Origin: Burkholderiales bacterium
GTDB lineage: Bacteria > Pseudomonadota > Gammaproteobacteria > Burkholderiales > CAIKXV01
Direction of reading: 5' to 3'
DNA length: 6,974 nt
Assembly (NCBI GenBank): GCA_014379045.1
Contig: JACMMK010000023.1
Coordinates: 1 to 6,974 of the forward strand
A program made the position numbers and the translations under genes. Within the stretch, counting starts at the first letter, position 1. The number at the start of each line of letters is the position of its first letter. The notes below the pieces were generated by a model. That model was not told the DNA's origin and ran no database searches. It worked only from the letters and a program-made list of their open reading frames with translations. Positions 1-4,878 of the stretch are shown piece by piece.

Positions 1-167
1 ATCGACGCGGCGAGCCGAAGGCGGCCCTCGCCGCCGCGGCGATCGAACGCGCGATGACGCAGGTGATCGCGCAGGCGCGCGCGCTCACGCCCGATCTCGG
101 CGGCAGCGCCAGCACACAGGCGATGGGCGATGCCGTCGCGCGTGCGATCGACGCGGTGGCGCAGTGA
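1..167 (+). CDS. Isocitrate/isopropylmalate dehydrogenase-family protein, C-terminal end (partial)
   Basis: Only the last 54 residues are present; the gene starts left of the window and its first complete codon begins at base 3. The fragment contains TPDLGGSAST (residues about 29-38), the characteristic C-terminal signature of the beta-decarboxylating dehydrogenase family (3-isopropylmalate, isocitrate, homoisocitrate and tartrate/malate dehydrogenases). It is followed by a short helix, GDAVARAIDAV, and a TGA stop. Enzymes of this family oxidise a 2-hydroxy acid with NAD(P)+ and a divalent metal, usually with decarboxylation, in the cytoplasm. The substrate-determining residues lie outside the window, so the member cannot be named. 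The next gene starts 96 bases downstream on the same strand, which is compatible with an operon with the CoA-transferase-like genes and with a role in carboxylate catabolism rather than leucine synthesis; that is inference. Confidence 0.85.
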   Translation, partial: RRGEPKAALAAAAIERAMTQVIAQARALTPDLGGSASTQAMGDAVARAIDAVAQ

Positions 168-250
168 GTCGACGGCAAGCGGGTTGCCCTGACCGCAGGC
201 GCGCAACCCCAAGGCCCGTCGAACGCGAAGTCGCGCTATCGTTCCGCTTG

Positions 251-255
251 AGGAG
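251..255 (+). promoter_or_regulatory. Ribosome binding site of the CoA-transferase-like A subunit
   Basis: AGGAG lies 8 bases before the ATG at 264 and supports that start. No other in-frame start with a comparable site is seen nearby. Confidence 0.7.
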
Positions 256-263
256 AACAGTCA

Positions 264-1145
264 ATGCGCGAAAAGCTTGAATCGATGCAGGTCGCGGCTG
301 CGCGGGTGAAATCCGGCGCGAGCCTGGTGATGAGCGCGAATCTCGAGCGCCCGCCGATGGCATTCCTGCGCGAACTGGTGCGGCAGAAGGTGCGCAGGCT
401 GCGCGTGATCGGCGTGGTCGGCGGCGATCTGAACATCGACTTCCTGGTCGGTGCCGGCGCGGTCGCCGCGGTGGACACCTGCAGCGTCACGATGGGCGAA
501 TTCGCGCGTACCGGCCCGAACTTTGCGCGCCACGTGATCGAGGCCCGCGTGAGGGCGCTCGACAACACGTGAGGGGTGCTGTTCTCGCAGGCCCAGGCTG
601 GGTCTATGGGTGTTCCGTACGTGCCGGTGCTTGGACTGGTCGGCACCGACCTGCTCGCGCGCCGCGACGACATGGTGATCGCGCCCGACCCGTTCGGCGG
701 CAGCACGCAGACGGTGGTCGCGCGCGCGATGCGACCGGATATCGCGGTGTTCCACGCCCACAAGGCTGATCGCCAGGGCAACGTGTCGTGCGGCTATGCG
801 GCCGAGACAGTGATCCTGGCCGAGGCCTCGGCGCAGGTGATCGTGACCGCCGAGGAGATCGTCGACCGGCTGGTCGAGAAAGAGTCGGTCGGCGCCTTCC
901 TGCCGTCGATCCTGGTCGACAGCGTGGTGCATGCACCGCTGGGCGCCCACCCGGGGGGACTCACCGGGCGCTACCCGGTCGACCACGACGCGATGCGCGC
1001 CTATGTCGCCGCCGCGCAGGGCGATGCGACCTTCGCCACCTGGCTGGACGAGCACGTGTTCTCGGTCGCCGACCACGACGCGTACGTCGCGCGCGTCGTG
1101 CCCGAGGCGATTCGGGTGGCTGCGGCCGGCAGCGGCAAGCGATGA
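264..1145 (+). CDS. CoA-transferase family subunit A (GctA/IpdA-like) with in-frame TGA at codon 103; candidate selenoprotein, otherwise a nonsense-interrupted gene
   Basis: The reading frame is 293 codons if the TGA at 570-572 is read through, about the usual length for the alpha subunit of class I CoA-transferases (COG1788). Family-like sequence lies on both sides of the TGA. Before it are RPPMAFLREL (residues 29-38), LVGAGAV (61-67) and PNFARHVIEARVRALDNT (85-102). After it, in the same phase, come AGSMGVPYVPV (112-122), GTD (127-129), HAHKADRQGNV (164-174) and an intact C-terminus. There is no frameshift or second stop. If the TGA terminates, the product is a 102-residue fragment cut inside the CoA-transferase fold. 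A hairpin just after the TGA resembles a bacterial SECIS. TGA serves as a normal stop elsewhere here (165, 1143, 1883), so genome-wide reassignment is unlikely. The enzyme should act with the B subunit, whose start overlaps this stop as ATGA, on an acyl-CoA or organic acid in the cytoplasm. The family assignment is firm; the meaning of the TGA is open. Confidence 0.8.
570..610 (+). promoter_or_regulatory. In-frame UGA followed by SECIS-like hairpin
   Basis: The TGA is at 570-572. The downstream RNA can fold as 589-595 paired with 599-605: A-U, G-C, G-U, three C-G and A-U. That is seven pairs enclosing the loop GGC at 596-598. After one mismatch (588/606), a weaker lower stem of four pairs (584-587 with 607-610, two of them G-U) extends it. 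The apical loop starts 23 bases after the TGA and begins with G. Known bacterial SECIS elements lie inside the coding sequence immediately 3' of the UGA, have a short apical stem and carry a G at the start of the loop. In window searches of the bSECIS type, the accepted UGA-to-loop distance is, as I recall, about 16-37 nt. The hairpin also encodes the family's Gly-rich AQAGSMG segment in GC-rich DNA, so a chance fold is possible. Confidence 0.4.
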
Positions 1146-1885
1146 ACGGCAGCCGCGGCTACAGCGACGACGAACTGATGGCGATCCTGCTCTCCCGCGA
1201 GGTGCATGACGGCGAGGTGTCGGCCTGCGGTGCGCTGTCGCAGATCCCGGCGGCCGGCCTGTTGCTGGCCAAGCACACGCACGCACCGGATGCCGATCTG
1301 ATCATCCTCAACACCGTGTTCCGACCGTTCCAGTCGTCGCGGCAGTTCCACTTTCTTGCCCAGCGCGGTGAACTTGGACTGTTCTTCGTCAGCGGCGTGC
1401 AGATCGACCGCCACGGCAACTACAACCTGCATCAGATCGGCAGCGACCCCGAGCACCCGACGCTACGCTTCCCCGGCGGCTACGGCGGCGGAATGATCTA
1501 TTACTGTGCGCGTCGAACGGTGTTGTTCCGCACCGAGCACACGCGCCGATCACTGGTCGAGCAGGTCGACTTCGTGTCCGCGGCGGGAAGCACGCCACCG
1601 GACGTGCTGCGACTCGGCGGTCCGAGCAAGGTGGTGACCCCGAAGGCGACGCTGCGCTTCGCGGCGGACGAGGCGCAGCTACGGCTCGAGTCGGTACACC
1701 CGGGGCATAGCATCGACCAGGTGCGCGAGAGCACCGGCTTCGATCTCGGCGACACGGCCGCTACGCCGCAGACGGCACCACCCACCGAGGCAGAGCTGCA
1801 TGCGCTGCGCACCGTGGTGCGAGCGTTGATGATCGAGACCGGGACGTATGCAAGGTGGGCGGAGCGGGCCATTGCGGCGGGGTGA
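1142..1885 (+). CDS. CoA-transferase family subunit B (GctB/IpdB-like), lacking the canonical catalytic Glu
   Basis: This 247-residue protein is the partner of the preceding A subunit (COG2057 type). Its ATG overlaps the A-subunit stop (ATGA, 1142-1145) and it has no strong ribosome binding site of its own, which points to translational coupling. Visible family features are AGLLLAKHTHAPD (residues 38-50), where the fold's acid-binding strand approaches the active site; QIDRHGNYN (87-95), the family's Q-x-D-x-x-G-N-x-N motif; FPGGYGGG (110-117), the Gly-rich oxyanion segment; and GGPSKVVTPKATLRF (C-terminal third). Ordinary class I CoA-transferases have a catalytic Glu in the strand ending ...FEAG; here the matching stretch reads LIILNTVF (53-60) with Asn57 at that place. 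This resembles the IpdAB ring-cleaving hydrolases, which also lack the Glu, so the pair may be a C-C hydrolase or other non-transferase. The substrate is not identifiable from the sequence. Confidence 0.85.
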   Translation: MNGSRGYSDDELMAILLSREVHDGEVSACGALSQIPAAGLLLAKHTHAPDADLIILNTVFRPFQSSRQFHFLAQRGELGLFFVSGVQIDRHGNYNLHQIGSDPEHPTLRFPGGYGGGMIYYCARRTVLFRTEHTRRSLVEQVDFVSAAGSTPPDVLRLGGPSKVVTPKATLRFAADEAQLRLESVHPGHSIDQVRESTGFDLGDTAATPQTAPPTEAELHALRTVVRALMIETGTYARWAERAIAAG

Positions 1886-2098
1886 AAACACCGGCGTCGT
1901 CATCCGCGGCCCTTCGCCGGCAGGTGCGAACCGGGTCATTGCGACGCGTACAGTGAGGGGCTGATGCCCTGCGGTCCCGGGCCAGTGGTCACCCTGCCGG
2001 CGGCTGCACGTTTCATCATCCAATGCATGGGAGAATCATCGGAGAAGAAGCTGACACCCACGCTTCACTCGCGATGCAAGTAACACAGCAGGAGGAGC
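1886..2098. other. Intergenic gap between CoA-transferase-like genes and first Bug receptor
   Basis: About 213 bases without a convincing gene. A 6-bp inverted repeat, CCGGCG (1891-1896) and CGCCGG (1915-1920), follows the B-subunit stop, but it has an 18-base loop and no T-run, so it is a poor terminator. No clear -35/-10 promoter pair was recognised. The last bases hold the ribosome binding site of the next gene. Confidence 0.5.
2090..2097 (+). promoter_or_regulatory. Ribosome binding site of first Bug receptor, unusually close to ATG
   Basis: AGGAGGAG ends one base before the ATG at 2099. Pairing through AGGAG (2090-2094) leaves 4 bases of spacing, which is short but workable. The in-frame ATG at 2120 has no site of its own. 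Confidence 0.55.
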
Positions 2099-3091
2099 AT
2101 GAAGATCGACCGACGTGTAATGCAACGCACCCCGCTGCTGCTCGTGACGCTGGCGAGCGCGCTCGCGCTCGTCCCGCCCGCGGGCGCGCAAAGCTGGCCA
2201 CAGCGACCGATACGCATGATCGTGCCGCAGGGCGCAGGCGCGTCGAACGACACCTTGAGCCGGGTACTCGCGGTCAAACTGGGCGAAGTGCTCGGCCAGC
2301 AGATCGTCGTCGACAACCGCCCGGGTGCCGGGGGTCTGATCGGCCTCGAGATCGCGGCGCGCGCGGTCCCCGACGGCTATACGATTCTCGGCACGGCCAC
2401 GGCGACCCAGGTGATCGCGCCGCAATTGCAGAAGAAGCTGTCGTTCGACCCGTTCAAGGATCTGACACCGGTCTCGCTGTTCGGCGTCACGCAGAATGTG
2501 GTCGTGGTCCATCCGTCGTTGCCGGCGAAGAGCGCGAAGGAGCTGATCGCGTTGCTCAAGGCGTCGCCGGGCAAGTACAACATGGCCTCCGCGGGTGCCG
2601 GCTCGCAGAGCCATCTGGCCGGCGTGCAGTTCATGCTCGCGAGCGGCACCGACGCCGTGCACGTGCCGTACAAGGGCGGTGGCGCATCGGTGGCCGCCAC
2701 CGTGTCCAATGAAGCGCAGTTCACGATCACCCCGCTCGCCGCCACGCTGACTTTCATCCGTTCGGGACAACTGCGCGCGCTCGGCACGGCGGGCGTCAAA
2801 CGCAGTGCCCAGTTGCCCGATTCCCCCACGCTCGGTGAATCGGCGCTACCCGGCTTCCAGTCCACCGGCTGGGTCGGCGTGCTGGTGCCGCGCGGCACCC
2901 CGCGGCCGATCACCGAGCGCCTGCATGCGGCGATCGTGCAGGTGATGAAGCAGCTCGACACCCAGGAGCAGATGGTCCGTGCCGGCGCCGATCCGGTATG
3001 GAGCACGCCCGAAGAGTTCGCGAAACTGATCCGCGAAGAGTGGGACCGGTTCAAGCTTGCCATCACCGCGGCGAAGCTCGCGATCGAGTAA
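2099..3091 (+). CDS. Bug family tripartite tricarboxylate transporter (TTT) periplasmic receptor
   Basis: This 330-residue protein has the usual length of Bug/TctC receptors, which bind small carboxylates in the periplasm and deliver them to a TctAB-type permease or act as sensors. It starts with a Sec signal peptide: basic MKIDRRVMQR, a hydrophobic Leu/Val/Ala core (about residues 12-26) and an A-G-A site with cleavage likely after residue 30. The mature protein begins with the family pattern WPQRPIRMIVP (33-43). The ligand-loop region GAGASNDTLSR (45-55) is followed by VVDNRPGAGGLIG (70-82), PDGYT (91-95), VVVHPSLPAKSAKELIALL (135-153) and VPYKGGG (189-195). The first ligand loop reads VPQGAGASND where many members have VPF-x-x-GG-x-x-D, so ligand preference may differ from textbook citrate or dicarboxylate binders. 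No TctA or TctB gene is present in the window. M8 at 2120 is an alternative start that would leave a shorter signal peptide. Ligand unknown. Confidence 0.93.
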   Translation: MKIDRRVMQRTPLLLVTLASALALVPPAGAQSWPQRPIRMIVPQGAGASNDTLSRVLAVKLGEVLGQQIVVDNRPGAGGLIGLEIAARAVPDGYTILGTATATQVIAPQLQKKLSFDPFKDLTPVSLFGVTQNVVVVHPSLPAKSAKELIALLKASPGKYNMASAGAGSQSHLAGVQFMLASGTDAVHVPYKGGGASVAATVSNEAQFTITPLAATLTFIRSGQLRALGTAGVKRSAQLPDSPTLGESALPGFQSTGWVGVLVPRGTPRPITERLHAAIVQVMKQLDTQEQMVRAGADPVWSTPEEFAKLIREEWDRFKLAITAAKLAIE

Positions 3092-3145
3092 ACGCTGCAG
3101 CGGCGCTGGGTGAGCGCTTGACTGCGAACGCCCGTCAGGAGTGAA

Positions 3146-3177
3146 CACGCGCGAGGCGTTGCAGTCGCTCGCGTGTG
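3146..3177. terminator. Possible bidirectional terminator hairpin between convergent genes
   Basis: A 10-bp stem (3146-3155 with 3168-3177, one G-U pair) encloses a 12-base loop in the 123-base gap between the convergent stops of the first Bug receptor and the VOC gene. The position suits a shared terminator. There is no T-run on either side, so classic intrinsic termination is doubtful and a 3'-end-stabilising stem is as likely. Confidence 0.4.
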
Positions 3178-3214
3178 ATCTGCCTCGCTGCGCCCCCACC
3201 GACGACGCTCGGCG

Positions 3215-3655
3215 CTACCAGGGATCGTAGGTACCGAAGTTCCAGAGATGGCCTTCGATATCGCGACATGAGAAGCCGCGACCACCATAGTCTTCGTCGC
3301 GTATGTCGAGCACGATCGCGGCACCGGCGGCTTTCGCCCGCGCGTAGATCGCGTCGGCATCGGTGACGATCAGATACGCGCTCTGCGTCTCTGCGCCACC
3401 GATCTCATCGGGTTGCCGGATCAGGTTTCCCCACGCCGCCTCGCCTGCCGCGTCGTTGGCAGCCACCGAGCCGAGCATGATCATGCCGTTGCCGAACGTG
3501 AGCTGGGCATGCGCGATCGTGCCGTCGGGGTTCGCGTGCACTGCCTGTTTCTCGAAACCGAACGACGCGCACAGCCAGTCGATCGCCGCGGGGGCATCAC
3601 GATAGCGAAGACAGGGGATGATCGTCGCGCGGGTGGACTTCGCCGGAGTGGGCAT
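3215..3655 (-). CDS. VOC family protein (glyoxalase/bleomycin-resistance fold, PhnB-like)
   Basis: This 146-residue single-unit VOC protein consists of two beta-alpha-beta-beta-beta modules. The first runs from TIIPCLRYRDAPAAIDWL (residues 11-28), through FGFEKQAVHANPDGTIAHAQL (32-52), to GMIMLGS (57-63). The second runs from YLIVTDADAIYARAKAAGA (94-112) to DYGGRGFSCRDIEGHLWNFG (122-141). His49 in AHAQL and Glu134 in the D-I-E-G-H-x-W motif sit where VOC proteins place metal ligands, so a metal site is plausible. Members include glyoxalases, dioxygenases, epimerases and resistance proteins; this small PhnB/glyoxalase-like type is usually uncharacterised and no substrate can be assigned. The start at 3655 is chosen because AAGGTG lies 5 bases upstream on the minus strand and because the family fold begins right after it; the frame stays open upstream to 3775 without family-like sequence. 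The gene lies opposite to, and between, two Bug receptors. Confidence 0.88.
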   Translation of the reverse strand: MPTPAKSTRATIIPCLRYRDAPAAIDWLCASFGFEKQAVHANPDGTIAHAQLTFGNGMIMLGSVAANDAAGEAAWGNLIRQPDEIGGAETQSAYLIVTDADAIYARAKAAGAAIVLDIRDEDYGGRGFSCRDIEGHLWNFGTYDPW

Positions 3656-3660
3656 CGGAT

Positions 3661-3666
3661 CACCTT
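3661..3666 (-). promoter_or_regulatory. Ribosome binding site deciding the VOC start
   Basis: AAGGTG on the minus strand lies 5 bases before the ATG at 3655 (reverse complement of CACCTT). It favours this start over the upstream in-frame ATGs at about 3682 and 3775. Confidence 0.6.
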
Positions 3667-3792
3667 GAATGTCGGGTGGCATCGAGTCCGATGGTCGCAT
3701 GCCGAGGTCGGCGCCGGGCAGGTGTAGGCTCCGTCCTGCGCAGCCTCGAGCAAGGGCTTCGCCTACGACAATCACAATTGCAGCGCAGCCGA

Positions 3793-3800
3793 AGAGGAGG
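3793..3800 (+). promoter_or_regulatory. Ribosome binding site deciding the second Bug receptor start
   Basis: AGAGGAGG ends 6 bases before the ATG at 3807. It decides this start, which is followed directly by a signal peptide, over an open extension back to 3669. Confidence 0.75.
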
Positions 3801-3806
3801 CCTCAA

Positions 3807-4787
3807 ATGCACCATTCCGGTCGCAATCCGATCGCGTTCGCCATGGCGTCGGTGGCACTGATGCTGGCGAGCAGCAGCGCCGTCGCACAGTCCTTCCCCA
3901 CCGGCCCGGTGCGCATCATCGTGCCGTTCGCCGCCGGCGGGACGTCCGACATCCTCGGGCGACTTATTTCGTCGCGCCTCGCCGAGGTGTTGGGTCAACC
4001 GGTTCTGGTCGAGAACCGGCCGGGCGCCAACGGCAACGTCGGCGCCGAGTTCGTCGCGCGGGCGACGGCCGATGGCCAGACGCTGCTGCTCGCGGACCTG
4101 GGCGCGATCGCGATCAACCCGGCCGTCTACAAGACATCGTACGACCCGGTCCGCGACCTGACCGGGGTGACGATGGTCGCCTACTCGCCGCACCTCCTCG
4201 TCGTGCATCCGTCGGTGCCGGCGCGGTCGGTCAAGGAGTTGATCGCGCTCGTGCGTGCGCAGCCCGGGCGACTCAACTTCGCCACTTCAGGACTGGGTGG
4301 GCCGCCGCACCTCGCCGGGGTCGCCTTCGCACAGGCACTGGGTCTCAAGTGGGCCTACATCCCGTACAAGGGTGGCGCGGCCGCGCTGATCGATCTGGCC
4401 GGCGGTCATGCCGATGTCACGTTCAATGGCATGCTGGCCACGTATCCGTACGTGAAGGGGGACCGTGTTCGTCTGCTTGCGGTCTCGGGCTCCAAGCGCT
4501 ACCCGACGCTACCCGATGTGCCGACGGTCGCCGAGGCAGGGGTGAAGGATTTCGAGACGGGCTCCTGGCAGGGTATCCTCGCGCCCGCGGCGACCCCGCG
4601 CCCCGCGCTGGACCGTCTCAACGTGGAGATCGGCAAGATCCTGAACGGCGCGGAGATGCGCGAGAACCTCACACGCCAGGGTGCGGAGGTGTCGACGATG
4701 ACGCCCGACCAATTGTCCGCCTGGATGAAGCGCGAAGTCGCCAAGTGGGGCGAGGTCGTGAAGCAGGCAGGCATCAAGCTGGAGTAA
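3807..4787 (+). CDS. Bug family tripartite tricarboxylate transporter (TTT) periplasmic receptor, second copy
   Basis: This 326-residue Bug/TctC-type receptor is a paralogue of the one ending at 3091. Its signal peptide has a hydrophobic core (about residues 8-24) and an A-V-A site with cleavage likely after residue 27. The mature protein follows the family pattern: FPTGPVRIIVPFAAGGTSD (30-48) with the standard VPF-x-x-GG-x-x-D first ligand loop, LVENRPGANGNVGAEFVA (67-84), ADGQTLLL (88-95), LVVHPSVPARSVKELIALV (131-149), HLAGVAFAQ (168-176), IPYKGG (185-190) and the C-terminal WMKREVAKWGEVVKQAGI. It should bind a small organic acid in the periplasm for a TctAB permease encoded elsewhere or for signalling; the ligand cannot be read. 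A promoter is expected in the 151 bases shared with the divergent VOC gene, but no clear -35/-10 pair was recognised. The conserved core HPS-x-PA-x-S-x-KELIAL is nearly identical to the first copy, whereas the first ligand loop differs, suggesting different ligands. Confidence 0.94.
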   Translation: MHHSGRNPIAFAMASVALMLASSSAVAQSFPTGPVRIIVPFAAGGTSDILGRLISSRLAEVLGQPVLVENRPGANGNVGAEFVARATADGQTLLLADLGAIAINPAVYKTSYDPVRDLTGVTMVAYSPHLLVVHPSVPARSVKELIALVRAQPGRLNFATSGLGGPPHLAGVAFAQALGLKWAYIPYKGGAAALIDLAGGHADVTFNGMLATYPYVKGDRVRLLAVSGSKRYPTLPDVPTVAEAGVKDFETGSWQGILAPAATPRPALDRLNVEIGKILNGAEMRENLTRQGAEVSTMTPDQLSAWMKREVAKWGEVVKQAGIKLE

Positions 4788-4878
4788 TTCACCGCCATCG
4801 ACCGCGCGTCGGCTGAAGCGTCGACGTGTCGTTCGTCCCGTCGGAAGCGTCGCCGTGCCTCGCGTCGCGGGCAGCGGT
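4788..4878. other. Gap between convergent Bug receptor and phosphoketolase genes
   Basis: Ninety-one bases between two converging stops. It contains an imperfect direct repeat, GAAGCGTCG(A/C)CGTG, at 4815-4828 and 4844-4857 (13 of 14 bases identical), and a tiny CGAC/GTCG inverted repeat at 4799-4811. No hairpin with a T-run was found. Confidence 0.45.

Noticed and set aside
573..1145. Separate downstream gene starting at GTG 576 or ATG 606, reinitiating after the TGA
   Set aside because: The frame continues in phase with the upstream part, the break falls inside the CoA-transferase fold, and the N-terminal part alone lacks essential segments. A split subunit is less likely than readthrough or a point lesion, though not excluded.
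264..1145. TGA read as Trp through an alternative genetic code
   Set aside because: Other genes in the window end in TGA at natural C-termini (165-167, 1143-1145 and 1883-1885), and Trp is encoded by TGG throughout. The high GC also does not fit known TGA-Trp lineages.
261..1286. Long open frame on the minus strand opposite the CoA-transferase genes (341 codons)
   Set aside because: Arg/His/Asp-rich composition typical of antisense frames in GC-rich genes, no recognisable family, and it lies opposite well-supported genes.
1891..1920. Inverted repeat CCGGCG/CGCCGG as a terminator of the CoA-transferase genes
   Set aside because: Only six pairs, an 18-base loop and no T-run.
2377..3360. Long open frame on the minus strand opposite the first Bug receptor (327 codons)
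   Set aside because: Low-complexity Ser/Arg/Thr-rich translation with no family resemblance; it overlaps both the Bug receptor and the VOC gene.
3669..3806. N-terminal extension of the second Bug receptor back to 3669
   Set aside because: The extension is Arg-rich and not family-like. The strong ribosome binding site at 3793-3800 and the signal peptide directly after 3807 fix the start.
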